Below are positions 25,644 to 35,463 of a stretch of DNA of 64,000 nt, one piece after another (within the stretch, counting starts at the first letter, position 1; every line of letters starts with the position of its first letter). A program made the position numbers and the translations under genes. The notes under the pieces are model-generated. The model ran no database searches, was not told the origin of the DNA, and saw only the letters and a list, made by a program, of their open reading frames with translations. Source of the DNA: Lachnospiraceae bacterium A4 (lineage in GTDB: Bacteria; Bacillota; Clostridia; Lachnospirales; Lachnospiraceae); assembly GCA_000403215.2 (NCBI GenBank), contig KE159538.1:435398-499397 (forward strand), written 5' to 3'.

Positions 25644-26714
25644 TCATGGAAATACTTCGTGGTACACATCAAAAAAAGTGCTCGTCGTCACCTGCTCGTC
25701 CTCTATAAATCCCACCGATGCCCACAGCTTTTCATTCAGGCTTCTGGTAAGTCCCTCCACAAAACCGGAATACTCCTCATTAAAGACTTCCTTTCTGCGC
25801 TGCTCTACAATTTTTACTTTGTTCCTGTCTGTCTCGTCCCTGTCAAACGTGCTGATGCATTTGATGATGTGATACCCGTGTTCTGACTCCACAATGCCGC
25901 TGATCTCATCTGTGCCGAGGTTAAACGCCGCCTCCTCAAACGCTGCCTCCATCGTCCCTTTTCCAAAAGAATAGGTCGAATTGCTGTCCTCACTGTAGGT
26001 TGCAGCCAGCCCGGCAAACTCCTCTCCTGCCCTCGCCAGCTTGAGCACCTCGCGCGCCCTCTGGTACGCCTCCCTCTTTGCCTCCTCAGAATAAGGGACA
26101 TACTCTCCCGCCTCATTCTGTGTATATGTCTTAATCAGCACATGCTGTACGGTGATGGTTCTCGCCTCGTCGTCACTAATCTCCGGGTTAATGTCCGCGA
26201 TGAGATAGTCGTATACTTTTCCTGACAGGGCATACTCCTCGTACATGGCACACAGCAGCTTTTCATCTACCTTCAAAAGCTCGCGTTCCCTGTCATTTAG
26301 TGATTCATAATACTGCTTTGCCGCCGTCCTGGCATCGCCCAGCTCCTCCTCGGAGAGTGTCATACCGTATTTTGCCGCCAAGAGATTCATCGCCTTGATG
26401 CGCGCAATCCGTGCAAGCACGGTCTCTTTTACATTCTCCTCGAGCGTCTCTCCTTTGTAGGAGGTCTGCCAGATCTGGCTGCCAAGCGCCTGCTCGTACT
26501 GGTTCTTCGTGTTGGTGAGATAGACCATAATCTCCGGCAGCCGGCAGGAGGTCTTATCAATGCGGAATACCTCGTCTTTGTCAAAACCCGTTGTCAGTAC
26601 AAATTTTGTGCGCGCATGTTCATTTAATTTTATTTTGCAGCCTGTCGTGAAAAAGACTGCCGCCATCACAACAGCCGTGAACTTTATGATATATTTCCTG
26701 CGGGATTGCTTCAT
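25644..26714 (-). CDS. PrsA-like peptidyl-prolyl isomerase lipoprotein
   Basis: About 356 residues. The basic N-terminus (MKQSRRKY), a hydrophobic stretch and a lipobox (FTTGC) make it an extracytoplasmic lipoprotein. A SurA/PrsA-type N-terminal helical domain precedes a parvulin domain beginning at VQHVLIKTY and including FAGLAATYSEDSNS, GKGTMEAAFEEAAF and SEHGYHIIKC. It should help secreted proteins fold outside the membrane. The start at 26714 follows AAAGAGG; the longer frame adds 13 residues without a ribosome site. It lies upstream of htpG on the same strand, but htpG has its own promoter. Confidence 0.87.
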   Translation of the reverse strand: MKQSRRKYIIKFTAVVMAAVFFTTGCKIKLNEHARTKFVLTTGFDKDEVFRIDKTSCRLPEIMVYLTNTKNQYEQALGSQIWQTSYKGETLEENVKETVLARIARIKAMNLLAAKYGMTLSEEELGDARTAAKQYYESLNDRERELLKVDEKLLCAMYEEYALSGKVYDYLIADINPEISDDEARTITVQHVLIKTYTQNEAGEYVPYSEEAKREAYQRAREVLKLARAGEEFAGLAATYSEDSNSTYSFGKGTMEAAFEEAAFNLGTDEISGIVESEHGYHIIKCISTFDRDETDRNKVKIVEQRRKEVFNEEYSGFVEGLTRSLNEKLWASVGFIEDEQVTTSTFFDVYHEVFP

Positions 26715-26766
26715 GCTTCTTTGCCTCTTTATCAAAAATTTTGAATGATACAATTCTATACATACT

Positions 26767-26795
26767 ACTGTAGCAAATTTTTATCCTCCCTGCAA
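26767..26795 (-). promoter_or_regulatory. Sigma-A promoter of the PrsA-like gene
   Basis: On the minus strand TTGCAG (26790-26795), 17-base spacer, TACAGT (26767-26772). The rest of the divergent gap to 27046 is AT-rich; several TATAAT-like words lie on the plus strand (for example near 26898 and 26946), but none has a good -35 box. Confidence 0.55.
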
Positions 26796-27046
26796 GAACA
26801 TATTCTTTTCTCCAACGCATATACATGAGTATGACGTTATGGCAATCTCTTTTCATGTTGAATCTGCTATATTTTATTCCTTGATGATGATATTGTTTGT
26901 ATAATAAAATGAAAAAATTCTATGGAATTATAGTTTTATTTTTGCTATAATAATTATTGTTTCAGCAAAAGATACCTGTGAACCAGCAGGTATTTCATGC
27001 TTTTATATATATTTTTGTTTTGCATCATGATTTATGGGGGAGTATC

Positions 27047-28465
27047 ATGGTTTTTAGCAGCCTTTCTTTTATTTTTGTTTTTTTGCCAGTTTTTCTGGTT
27101 TTATACTATATATTTCCCGCCAAAAGCCGAAATCTTCTTCTTTTTCTGGGAAGTCTGGTCTTTTACAGCTTTGGCGAGCTTTCCTACCTGTTCCTGATTC
27201 TGTGCTCAATCACTGTAAACTTTTTGTTTGGCAAGAGCATAGAGCGCTTTCAAGGCAGGAAACTTGAGCAGACCTTGCTGCTTATTTTGTCACTCATCTA
27301 CAATTTTGGATTTTTGCTCTTTTTTAAGTACACAAATTTCTTTATTGAAAATATCAACGCTGTCCTGAGGCTGCTGGATATCCACTGGCGGTTTTATACG
27401 CTGAATCTCACGCTGCCGCTCGGAATCAGCTTCTACACGTTCCAGATCGCTTCTTATGTTATAGATGTATATTTGGGGCGGACGAAAGCAGACCAGTCCT
27501 ATGTCAGTCTTGGCGCTTATTTATGCATGTTTCCACAGTTGATTGCCGGGCCAATCGTTGTCTACTCCAACATACGGGATGCATTAAAAGAACGCACGAT
27601 TTCTATTCATGCGTTTGACAATGGCCTCAAAACTTTTATTATTGGTCTTGGCTACAAGGTGATCATCGCAAACCGCATTGGCACATTGTGGAATGAAGTA
27701 TGTACAATCGGTTTTGAGAGTATCTCAACCCCGCTTGCATGGCTCGGCGCTTTTGCCTACTCCATGCAGCTTTATTTCGATTTCTGCGGGTATTCTCTGA
27801 TGGCAGTGGGACTTGGCGAAATGCTTGGTTTTTATATGCCAGCAAACTTTCAGCACCCCTATATGGCTCGGAGTGTCACTGATTTCTGGCGCAGATGGCA
27901 TATCACGCTCGGCGCTTGGTTTCGGGAATACGTGTACATTCCGCTTGGCGGCAACCGCAAAGGCGCCGCGCGGACGGTGTTCAACCTCTTGGTGGTATGG
28001 TTTCTCACAGGCTTCTGGCACGGCGCGGCATGGAACTTTATTTTCTGGGGGCTTTTTATCTTTGTCTTACAGATTATTGAGAAAAACATCACGCTGCGGT
28101 GGCTGAATGCAGACCACCTGATTGCAAAGCTGCTGTCACACACCTACATGGTTTTTTATATTTTGATTAGCTGGACGATCTTTGCGATTAGTAACTTTCA
28201 AGAACTTTGCGTCTACTTGGGACAAATGTTTCCTTTTCTCAGCGGCGCTGGCAATTTTGACTTATCAGACTTTATGAGATTTGCAGCAGATTACGCACCG
28301 CTGCTGATTGCGAGCCTGATTTTTGCAACCGATTATCCTGAAAAATTATTCGACAAGATACGGCACCGGTTCTTGGGTGTCGCCGTGGCGTTTGTCATAT
28401 TCTGGTGGTCTGTCTACTATCTGGCGATCGGAATCAACAACCCCTTCTTGTATTTCAGATATTAA
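27047..28465 (+). CDS. MBOAT family membrane O-acyltransferase (AlgI/DltB-like)
   Basis: A 472-residue polytopic membrane enzyme that moves acyl groups across the membrane onto surface polymers. About ten hydrophobic segments are visible. The conserved core includes FPQLIAGPIV, DFWRRWHITLGAWFREY and the catalytic His in LTGFWHGAAWNFIFWG. The start at 27047 is preceded by GGGGGAG; the frame extends 30 codons further upstream without a ribosome site. The SGNH protein encoded 29 bases downstream is its likely partner, as AlgI and AlgX/J or DltB and DltD are. The polymer acted on is unknown. Confidence 0.92.
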   Translation: MVFSSLSFIFVFLPVFLVLYYIFPAKSRNLLLFLGSLVFYSFGELSYLFLILCSITVNFLFGKSIERFQGRKLEQTLLLILSLIYNFGFLLFFKYTNFFIENINAVLRLLDIHWRFYTLNLTLPLGISFYTFQIASYVIDVYLGRTKADQSYVSLGAYLCMFPQLIAGPIVVYSNIRDALKERTISIHAFDNGLKTFIIGLGYKVIIANRIGTLWNEVCTIGFESISTPLAWLGAFAYSMQLYFDFCGYSLMAVGLGEMLGFYMPANFQHPYMARSVTDFWRRWHITLGAWFREYVYIPLGGNRKGAARTVFNLLVVWFLTGFWHGAAWNFIFWGLFIFVLQIIEKNITLRWLNADHLIAKLLSHTYMVFYILISWTIFAISNFQELCVYLGQMFPFLSGAGNFDLSDFMRFAADYAPLLIASLIFATDYPEKLFDKIRHRFLGVAVAFVIFWWSVYYLAIGINNPFLYFRY

Positions 28466-28494
28466 TCACTTGACTCTTAACATTTTGGAAAGGC

Positions 28495-29520
28495 ATGATT
28501 TATCATATGAAAGAGATAAACAGTAAGAAAAGTTATACCTTACTGCTTCTGATTGTGGCATCGACACTGCTGTTTAGCATTGTCGGCAATTATTGGAACA
28601 AACGGTATTACCACGACGAAAACACCTACACAATGTCTGCGCCGCCGCTGGCATCGGCAATGCGGGGAATCCACGATAAACTTTATATGTCCGACTTTTC
28701 AAGTCTCATCGCGGACTATGCGGTTGACAATCTGAGTATCCCGTCCACTGCTGCACAAGCTGAAGCTCCTGCTGAAAAAACGGCACAACAGCCGCTCTCA
28801 GAAATCATTTCCACGCTCTCCCCGGAAGCTGTGACGGCGCCATCTGGAAAAGCGGCGAAGATGGCTGACGTGCCAGAAGTATATGAGTTCACAACTGCGA
28901 CGGAGGATTACTTTGCCGACGCCTGCTTTATCGGCGACTCGCGCACAGTCGGGATTAGCCAGTATGCCGGCATTGAGAATGCCACATTTCTGTGCAAGAC
29001 CTCACTCTCGATCTACGATTACAACAAGCCCAAGATTACATACAATGATGAAAAAATGTCTGTACATGATATTCTGGCAGAGACACAATTTGCCAAAATT
29101 TATCTGATGGTCGGCATCAACGAGTGCGGCACAGGCACCCCGGAAAGTTTTTTTGAGCGCTACAAGGAGGTGGTCAACGATATCCGCAAACTCCAGCCAG
29201 AAGCACTGATTTTTATTCAGGGAAATCTCCTTGTGACACAGGAAAAATCGGACGAGAGCGACACGATCACCAACGAAAATATCGCAGCCCGTAACAAACT
29301 GATCGCTACCCTAGCAAACCAGAAGGATATCTTCTATATTGATATCAATGAGAGCAGCCTGTGTAAAGAGGGCGCGCTGGTATCCGACTTTACTTGGGAC
29401 CAAGTGCACATCAAGGCACAGTATTATCCTATCTGGAAAGAATTTCTGCTGCGCCACGCGATTGATACCGGAAAAACCATTGTCCATACGGAGAAGAAGC
29501 CAGAAGCAGCAAAAGAATAA
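28495..29520 (+). CDS. SGNH/GDSL-type extracytoplasmic protein, partner of the MBOAT enzyme
   Basis: A 341-residue protein anchored by one N-terminal membrane segment (about 15-35), followed by a low-complexity Ala/Glu/Pro linker (to about 130) and an SGNH hydrolase domain. Motifs are FIGDSRTVG (Ser), MVGINECG (block III Asn) and WDQVHIKAQYY with the catalytic Asp and His. This arrangement matches proteins that accept an acyl group from an MBOAT partner and transfer it to, or remove it from, a wall polymer. A second ATG four codons in (28507) is an alternative start. Confidence 0.85.
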   Translation: MIYHMKEINSKKSYTLLLLIVASTLLFSIVGNYWNKRYYHDENTYTMSAPPLASAMRGIHDKLYMSDFSSLIADYAVDNLSIPSTAAQAEAPAEKTAQQPLSEIISTLSPEAVTAPSGKAAKMADVPEVYEFTTATEDYFADACFIGDSRTVGISQYAGIENATFLCKTSLSIYDYNKPKITYNDEKMSVHDILAETQFAKIYLMVGINECGTGTPESFFERYKEVVNDIRKLQPEALIFIQGNLLVTQEKSDESDTITNENIAARNKLIATLANQKDIFYIDINESSLCKEGALVSDFTWDQVHIKAQYYPIWKEFLLRHAIDTGKTIVHTEKKPEAAKE

Positions 29521-29544
29521 GAGGCAGACGCCCCTTATTCTTTT
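29511..29544. terminator. Bidirectional intrinsic terminator overlapping two stop regions
   Basis: AAAAGAATAAG at 29511-29521 pairs with CTTATTCTTTT at 29534-29544. The stem includes the last codons of both the SGNH gene and clpB, a compact convergent arrangement. Confidence 0.8.
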
Positions 29545-32132
29545 GTTTTTCTGATGGCTGTAAGCGCTGTCTCTGCACTGTCCAAATCAATCAGTATCGT
29601 ATCTCCGGTCTTTACCTGATCTGCCAGTATGAGTCTGGCTGCCAGCGTCTCCACATATTTCTGGATATACCGTTTGAGGGGTCTGGCGCCATACACGGGA
29701 TCGTAACCGTTCTCGACGATAAAATGCTGCGCCCGCACGGAAATCTCAATGCCAAGCTCTCTGTCCGCAAGCCGCCTGTTGAGATCTGCCAGTATCAGGC
29801 TGATAATCCCGCCAATATTCTCCTTGGTGAGCGGCTTAAAGAGAATTGTCTCGTCCAGCCTGTTGAGAAATTCAGGTCTAAAATGTGCCCGAAGTTCTCC
29901 CATCACCAGCTCTTGTGCCGATTTCTCGATGCTGCCAGTGCTGTCAATCCCCTCTAGCAGATACTGTGCACCAATGTTGGAGGTCATAATCAGAATCGTG
30001 TTCTTAAAGTCCACTGTCCTGCCCTGTGAGTCTGTGATGCGCCCGTCATCGAGTACCTGTAACAAAATATTAAATACATCGGGGTGCGCCTTCTCAACCT
30101 CGTCAAACAATACCACGCTGTAAGGCTTCCTGCGCACAGCCTCCGTGAGCTGTCCGCCCTCGTCATATCCCACATATCCCGGAGGCGCCCCAATCAGTCT
30201 CGACACCGAATGCTTTTCCATGTACTCACTCATATCAATGCGCACCATATTTGATTCGTCGTCGAACAGGGACGCCGCAAGCGCCTTGGCAAGCTCTGTC
30301 TTGCCGACGCCTGTCGGCCCCAGAAACAGGAAGGAGCCAATCGGCTTATCCGGGTCTTTGATGCCCGCCTTCGAACGGATAATCGCCTCTGTGACCTTTG
30401 TCACGCCCTCGTCCTGTCCAATCACCCGCTTGTGCAGCTCTTGATCTAAATGCAGGGTTTTGTTGCGCTCACTCTCATTTAATTTGGATACCGGGATTCC
30501 CGTCCAGCGGGATATAATCTTTGCAATCTCATCATCGGACACGCTCTCGTGCACCAACGACATTTCTCTGGCATGAACGGTCTCCTCCTCAAGCTCTAAT
30601 TGCTTTTTCAGCTCAGGCAGCTTCCCATAACTTAATTCTGCCGCCTTCTCAAGATTGCCTTCGCGCTGTGCGATCTGTATCTGATTGTTTAACTCCTCGA
30701 TATCCTCGCGCAGTTTTGAAAGCTTCTCCACACATGCCTTCTCATTGTCCCACTGTGCCTTGCGGTTCTGGAACGCTTCTTTCTGTTCGGCAAGCTCTGA
30801 CTGCAACGCGGCAAGACGCTCAGCGCTCAGGCGGTCCTCCTCCTTTTTGAGTGCGGCAACTTCGATTTCCATCTGCATAATCTTTCTTTGCAGCTCATCA
30901 AGTTCAGCCGGCATGGAATCCAGCTCTGTCTTAATCATGGCGCACGCCTCGTCCACAAGGTCGATTGCCTTGTCTGGCAGGAATCTGTCTGTGATATAGC
31001 GGTTCGACAGCACTGCCGCACTCACCAGCGCATTATCCATAATCTTGACGCCATGAAACACTTCGTAACGCTCCTTCAAGCCTCTCAAAATACTGATGGT
31101 ATCCTCCACGGTCGGCTCTGTGACCATGACGGGCTGAAAACGCCGCTCTAGTGCGGGGTCCTTCTCAATGTACTGCCGGTACTCGTCCAGCGTCGTAGCG
31201 CCGATACAGTGCAGCTCGCCCCGCGCAAGCATGGGCTTTAACATATTCCCGGCGTCCATCGCACCGTCTGTCTTGCCTGCGCCGACAATCGTGTGCAGCT
31301 CATCTATGAACAGGATAATCTGCCCGTCACTGTTCTTGACGTCCTCTAACACTGCCTTTAACCGCTCTTCAAACTCTCCTCTGTACTTTGCCCCGGCAAC
31401 CAGCGCGCCCATATCCAGCGAGAAAATCTTTTTGTCTTTTAACCCCTGCGGCACATCTCCCCGCACAATGCGCTGTGCCAGTCCCTCGACAACCGCGGTC
31501 TTGCCCACACCGGGCTCACCGATCAGCACGGGATTGTTCTTGGTCTTTCTCGAGAGAATACGGATAATATTCCGAATCTCATTATCCCGCCCGATCACGG
31601 GGTCAAGCTTCTGGTTCCGCGCCTTCTCCACCAAATCCTGCCCATACTTCTCAAGCGTGTCATAGGTCGCCTCAGGATTGTCGCTTGTAACACGCTGGTT
31701 TCCGCGCACCTCTGAGAGCACTCTCAGAAAGCGCTCTCTCGTGATGCCGTACTCCCTGAAAATCTCCTTGATTTCTTTATTTGGATTCTGTATCATGGAC
31801 AGGAAGAGATGCTCAACCGAAACATATTCATCTCCCATGCGCTTTGCTTCGTCCTCCGCGCTGATCAGCACTTTGTTCAGATATTGTCCAACAAAAGGCT
31901 GCCCGCCCTGTACCTTCACCCGCTTCTCAAGCGCCTTTAACACTCTTCCGACAAAATACTCCTTATTGATTTCCATTTTCTCAACAAGTTTGAGAATCAG
32001 GCTGTCATCAATCGTCAGCAGCGCATAGAGAAGATGCTCCTGCTCAAGCTCTTGGTTTCCATATTCCATTGCAAGCTTTTCGCACTGATTGACTGCTTCT
32101 ATAGACTTTTGTGTAAATTTTTGAATATTCAT
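29535..32132 (-). CDS. clpB: ATP-dependent disaggregase ClpB
   Basis: An 865-residue Hsp100 protein. An N-terminal double Clp-N domain is followed by the first AAA+ module (Walker A GEPGVGKT, Walker B ILFIDE), a middle coiled-coil domain rich in Glu, Lys and Leu (about 400-520), and the second AAA+ module ([19 protein letters not shown]). The middle domain identifies ClpB rather than ClpA or ClpC. It rescues aggregated proteins with DnaK. The start at 32132 has AGGAGG; a 26-codon upstream extension lacks one. It has its own promoter; no clear CtsR or CIRCE site was seen. Confidence 0.96.
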   Translation of the reverse strand: MNIQKFTQKSIEAVNQCEKLAMEYGNQELEQEHLLYALLTIDDSLILKLVEKMEINKEYFVGRVLKALEKRVKVQGGQPFVGQYLNKVLISAEDEAKRMGDEYVSVEHLFLSMIQNPNKEIKEIFREYGITRERFLRVLSEVRGNQRVTSDNPEATYDTLEKYGQDLVEKARNQKLDPVIGRDNEIRNIIRILSRKTKNNPVLIGEPGVGKTAVVEGLAQRIVRGDVPQGLKDKKIFSLDMGALVAGAKYRGEFEERLKAVLEDVKNSDGQIILFIDELHTIVGAGKTDGAMDAGNMLKPMLARGELHCIGATTLDEYRQYIEKDPALERRFQPVMVTEPTVEDTISILRGLKERYEVFHGVKIMDNALVSAAVLSNRYITDRFLPDKAIDLVDEACAMIKTELDSMPAELDELQRKIMQMEIEVAALKKEEDRLSAERLAALQSELAEQKEAFQNRKAQWDNEKACVEKLSKLREDIEELNNQIQIAQREGNLEKAAELSYGKLPELKKQLELEEETVHAREMSLVHESVSDDEIAKIISRWTGIPVSKLNESERNKTLHLDQELHKRVIGQDEGVTKVTEAIIRSKAGIKDPDKPIGSFLFLGPTGVGKTELAKALAASLFDDESNMVRIDMSEYMEKHSVSRLIGAPPGYVGYDEGGQLTEAVRRKPYSVVLFDEVEKAHPDVFNILLQVLDDGRITDSQGRTVDFKNTILIMTSNIGAQYLLEGIDSTGSIEKSAQELVMGELRAHFRPEFLNRLDETILFKPLTKENIGGIISLILADLNRRLADRELGIEISVRAQHFIVENGYDPVYGARPLKRYIQKYVETLAARLILADQVKTGDTILIDLDSAETALTAIRKTKE

Positions 32133-32208
32133 GGTGTTCCTCCTCTCAGACGGTTCTTGATCTAAATCTTGTTTTGATTTATTTGTCTGTTTTATTTGTT
32201 CTACATAC

Positions 32209-32236
32209 ACTATAACACTATTTTTTGTTTTGTCAA
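32209..32236 (-). promoter_or_regulatory. Sigma-A promoter of clpB
   Basis: On the minus strand TTGACA (32231-32236), 16-base spacer, TATAGT (32209-32214), about 75 bases before the start. The remaining part of the gap to 32409 is AT-rich, with nothing else recognised. Confidence 0.7.
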
Positions 32237-32409
32237 TTTAGTTTATACTTTTATCATACATTTTATTTCTTTTTCAGAGATTTGCCAAAAATCTATATTT
32301 TTTGAAACAATTCAGTAAATTTTCACTTTTCTTCTACCGATATTATTAAATATGTGCTAAAATAAATAGCAGAATAGATACTGTAATTCATTCGAAAGAT
32401 GGTGTTAAG

Positions 32410-32934
32410 ATGATGGATCCAGCCACAGCGTACTTTTTAAAGAAATACTACCCGCATGTCATCAAATGGTGGTTAGTAGAGTACAACCCTGAGGTGGTCA
32501 GAATATGGCCCTCTAAGGCAGAGAAGGAGGAAGCGCTTCGTCTTGAGGCAATCGAAGCCGAGGAAGCCGCCCTGCTCGCTCTTGAGAAAGAGGACGACCC
32601 TGAACCCGATACAGCGGAATGTGTCAACTCCATGTACAATGCTACAACCGGCTCTTATTCCGGTCTGTATGGCCAGCCGCCAATTGATGAAAATACACAG
32701 GCTGCCCTGAATGCAATTTTATATTCTTCCAGCAGCCAGTCGTCTGTTGACTCCCTTATCGCAGCGGGAGGACAGCCGGGAGATGATGTGATCACGCCGC
32801 CGGAGCAGGCGGAGATTATCCATGAAGCCAATGAAATCTATGAGCGACTCTTGCGTGAGGCGGCTGAAGATGAGGCAAGGAAGCAGGCTGAAATCGAAGA
32901 AGCACGTCTGCAAGCTGAACAAAATTTCAGTTAG
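32410..32934 (+). CDS. Unknown 174-residue acidic protein
   Basis: Not recognised. The N-terminus is aromatic and basic (YFLKKYYPHVIKWWLVEYNP). A Glu/Ala-rich helix (about 38-65), a Ser/Gln/Gly-rich middle part and another Glu/Ala-rich helix at the end (REAAEDEARKQAEIEEARLQ) follow. It has no signal peptide or membrane segment. Only a weak ribosome site (GGTG) precedes the paired ATG codons. The terminator that follows supports a real transcript. Possible coiled-coil or structural role; no function is proposed. Confidence 0.65.
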   Translation: MMDPATAYFLKKYYPHVIKWWLVEYNPEVVRIWPSKAEKEEALRLEAIEAEEAALLALEKEDDPEPDTAECVNSMYNATTGSYSGLYGQPPIDENTQAALNAILYSSSSQSSVDSLIAAGGQPGDDVITPPEQAEIIHEANEIYERLLREAAEDEARKQAEIEEARLQAEQNFS

Positions 32935-32940
32935 CAGGCC

Positions 32941-32970
32941 AAAAAAGCAGGCAGCTTTGCCTGCTTTTTT
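32941..32970. terminator. Bidirectional intrinsic terminator
   Basis: AAAAAAGCAGGC at 32941-32952 pairs with GCCTGCTTTTTT at 32959-32970. It ends the unknown gene on the plus strand and the por operon on the minus strand. Confidence 0.9.
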
Positions 32971-32974
32971 AGCT

Positions 32975-33916
32975 CTATAAACTACAACGGCTCTTGAGTT
33001 CTTCCCATCTGTGGTCAATCTCCTCCTGAAATTTTCCGATGAGTTCTTCATTTCCCTTCTTAAACAAATGTTTAAATCTTCTCTGTGGTTTCAAGAAATC
33101 TTCAATTGGCAGTTTGTTCTTTGGCTCATAGTTCAAAATCCACTTGCCCTCGATTACCTCAAACACCGGCCAGTAACAGGTGTCCACCGCCAGTTTGCAG
33201 ATTGTCATCATCTCGCTTGGCTCATAGCCCCATCCTCTCGGGCACGGCGACATCACGTTCAGAAATGCCGCCCCCGGCGTGTAGATTGCCTTCTGTGCCT
33301 TTGTGTACAAATCCTTAAAATTCGAAGTAAAGGTACTCTGCCCCACATAGGGAATATGATGCTCTGCCATGATGGCAGCGAGGTCTTTTCTGACCTGTAC
33401 TTTTCCCGAAGATACGCTTCCTGCCGGCGTTGTCGTCGTGTCTGCATACTGCGGTGTCGCTGACGAGCGCTGTGTGCCGGTATTCATATAGGCGCCATTG
33501 TCATAGCACACGTACACCATATCATGCCCGCGCTCCATCGCACCTGACAGCGACTGAAAACCAATATCATACGTGCCGCCGTCTCCGCCGAACGTGATGA
33601 ATTTAAAGTTCTCCTTGATCTTTCCCTTTTTCTTTAACACATGATAGGCTGTCTCCACGCCGGAGAGGGTCGCGCCTGCATTCTCAAAGGCGTTGTGGAT
33701 ATAACTGTCCTCATACGCTGTATAAGGATACATAAACGAAGATACCTCAAGGCATCCTGTCGCATTGCCGATGACTGCCCGGTCTCCCTCCTCCAGCGCC
33801 CGGAGTACGGTGCGCACCGTGATCGTGCCGCCGCAGCCAGCACACATTCTGTGTCCCGGCGCCAGACGTTCCGGTTTGCTCATGACCTCTTTGAAATTAT
33901 ATGTTGTCTTTTCCAT
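32975..33916 (-). CDS. porB: 2-oxoacid:ferredoxin oxidoreductase beta subunit (PorB)
   Basis: A 313-residue subunit that binds thiamine diphosphate. The motif GDGGTYDIGFQSLSGA followed by CYDNGAYMNTG is the TPP/Mg site, and Cys residues in GHRMCAGCGG with a later Cys ligate an iron-sulfur cluster. With the other three subunits it decarboxylates pyruvate to acetyl-CoA and reduces ferredoxin. It is the last gene of the porCDAB cluster, six bases after porA. Pyruvate is the likely substrate from family resemblance, but another 2-oxoacid is possible. Confidence 0.92.
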   Translation of the reverse strand: MEKTTYNFKEVMSKPERLAPGHRMCAGCGGTITVRTVLRALEEGDRAVIGNATGCLEVSSFMYPYTAYEDSYIHNAFENAGATLSGVETAYHVLKKKGKIKENFKFITFGGDGGTYDIGFQSLSGAMERGHDMVYVCYDNGAYMNTGTQRSSATPQYADTTTTPAGSVSSGKVQVRKDLAAIMAEHHIPYVGQSTFTSNFKDLYTKAQKAIYTPGAAFLNVMSPCPRGWGYEPSEMMTICKLAVDTCYWPVFEVIEGKWILNYEPKNKLPIEDFLKPQRRFKHLFKKGNEELIGKFQEEIDHRWEELKSRCSL

Positions 33917-33922
33917 GCTCTC

Positions 33923-35125
33923 CTAGACCTCCTCTGACTGTGCACTGCGCAAGCCTATGTACTCGTACATTCCCGTCACCACATGCGTCTTTGCGATCAT
34001 CTCAAGATTGTCATAGACCTTCTTAAAATCAGAAACTGTAATATCCCTGCCGCCAAGACCATAGAAATAATTCACCACCTCCGCGGTACTGTGTGCCTGA
34101 TACATCGCCGCACGCACCTCCGCGCCGAGAGGACCGCTCGTCGCCGAAAACATCTCGCTCCGGTCCATGACCGCCACCGATTTCACCTTAGAGAGCGCCT
34201 TTGCGATCTCCTCCTCCGGAAAAGGTCGAAATACTCTGATCTTGAGGAGTCCGACTTTTTTCCCCGTCGCGGCTCTGATCTCCTCAACCGCCGCCTTGCA
34301 GGTTCCAGCGGCAGAGCCAATGATCACGACTGCATACTCGGCATCCTCCATCTGGTATTCCTCAAAAAAGCTGTACTTGCGTCCTGTCATCTCCTCAAAT
34401 CTGGCTGCGACCTCCAATATCACTTCCCTCGCACTGCACATTGCCTGCCGCTGTGCGCGCTTTGTCTCCATATAATAATTCGAGACTGCATAGGGTCCAA
34501 GTGCCATGCGTTCTGTCTCCTTCAGCAGATAATGCTCTGGCTCATATTCACCGACAAACTGTTTTACTTTGTCATCCTCCACCAGCAGGATATTCTCGAC
34601 GCCGTGGCTTGTGATAAATCCGTCCTGACACACCATGACCGGCAGATGGACCCGCTTGTCCTCTGCAATTGGAAATGCCTGTATAAAATTGTCATAGACC
34701 TCTTGGTTGGACTCTGCATAAATCTGTATCCAGCCGGAATCTCTTGCCCCCATGCTGTCGGAGTGGTCCGCATTGATGTTAATCGGGCCGGACAGCGCCC
34801 TGTTCACCAGCGCAAGAACAATCGGAAGCCTGTTTGACGCCGCCACGTAGAGCTCTTCCCACATCAGCGCCATACCGCATGAGGAGGTGGCTGTAACCGC
34901 TCTGGCGCCTGCTGCCGACGCGCCGATTGTCGCGCTCATCGCACTGTGTTCGCTCTCCACATGGATAAACTCTGTATCAATCTCACCGTTGGCAATATAA
35001 TTCGCTACATACTGCGGTATCTCGGTGGATGGTGTGATCGGGAATGCCGGCATCACATCCGGATTGATCTGTTTGACCGCATATGCCACTGCCTCATTCC
35101 CTGATAAACGTTCTCTGACTGCCAT
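33923..35125 (-). CDS. porA: 2-oxoacid:ferredoxin oxidoreductase alpha subunit (PorA)
   Basis: A 400-residue subunit carrying the PYR domain and the C-terminal transketolase-like domain. The N-terminus shows GNEAVAYAVKQINPDVMPAFPITPST, and the segment TATSSCGMALMWEELY is characteristic. It begins directly after the porD stop codon without a gap. It forms the catalytic core with PorB. Confidence 0.93.
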   Translation of the reverse strand: MAVRERLSGNEAVAYAVKQINPDVMPAFPITPSTEIPQYVANYIANGEIDTEFIHVESEHSAMSATIGASAAGARAVTATSSCGMALMWEELYVAASNRLPIVLALVNRALSGPININADHSDSMGARDSGWIQIYAESNQEVYDNFIQAFPIAEDKRVHLPVMVCQDGFITSHGVENILLVEDDKVKQFVGEYEPEHYLLKETERMALGPYAVSNYYMETKRAQRQAMCSAREVILEVAARFEEMTGRKYSFFEEYQMEDAEYAVVIIGSAAGTCKAAVEEIRAATGKKVGLLKIRVFRPFPEEEIAKALSKVKSVAVMDRSEMFSATSGPLGAEVRAAMYQAHSTAEVVNYFYGLGGRDITVSDFKKVYDNLEMIAKTHVVTGMYEYIGLRSAQSEEV

Positions 35126-35434
35126 TTACTTTCCCTCCCTCATACTGATTGCGCCAAACGGACAAACCTTCGCACAGATGCCGCAGCCCTTGCAATGGTC
35201 ATAATCAAAATCCTCTCTTTTCCCTGCTGTCACTGGTATTGATGAATCCGGGCACACGGGTGTACACAACAGACATTGTTTACACCGCTCAACAGCCCAC
35301 ATGGGAGTTGCCGTTCTCCACTCTCCTGTGCAGAAATCCTTTGATGTAGCCGCCTCAAAAATTTTGTTTCCCTCTGTGATATCCTGCCAAGGGCTCTGTT
35401 CATGAATCTTATCATATATTTTATCGCTTGCCAT
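35126..35434 (-). CDS. porD: 2-oxoacid:ferredoxin oxidoreductase delta subunit, two [4Fe-4S] ferredoxin domain (PorD)
   Basis: A 102-residue electron-transfer subunit with two ferredoxin motifs: CKQCLLCTPVCP and CKGCGICAKVCP, each C-x2-C-x2-C-x3-CP. It passes electrons from the TPP site to external ferredoxin. It lies 29 bases after porC and abuts porA. Confidence 0.94.
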   Translation of the reverse strand: MASDKIYDKIHEQSPWQDITEGNKIFEAATSKDFCTGEWRTATPMWAVERCKQCLLCTPVCPDSSIPVTAGKREDFDYDHCKGCGICAKVCPFGAISMREGK

Positions 35435-35463
35435 GCCGTACCTCCCTGCCTTCTCCTGTATCT

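Noticed and set aside
32133-32409. CtsR operator before clpB
   Set aside because: A few TCAAA-like words occur, but no pair fits the heptad repeat spacing well enough.
33983-34837. 284-residue open frame antisense to porA
   Set aside because: It mirrors a GC-rich coding region, is rich in Cys, His and Arg, and has no start signal; porA is certain on the other strand.
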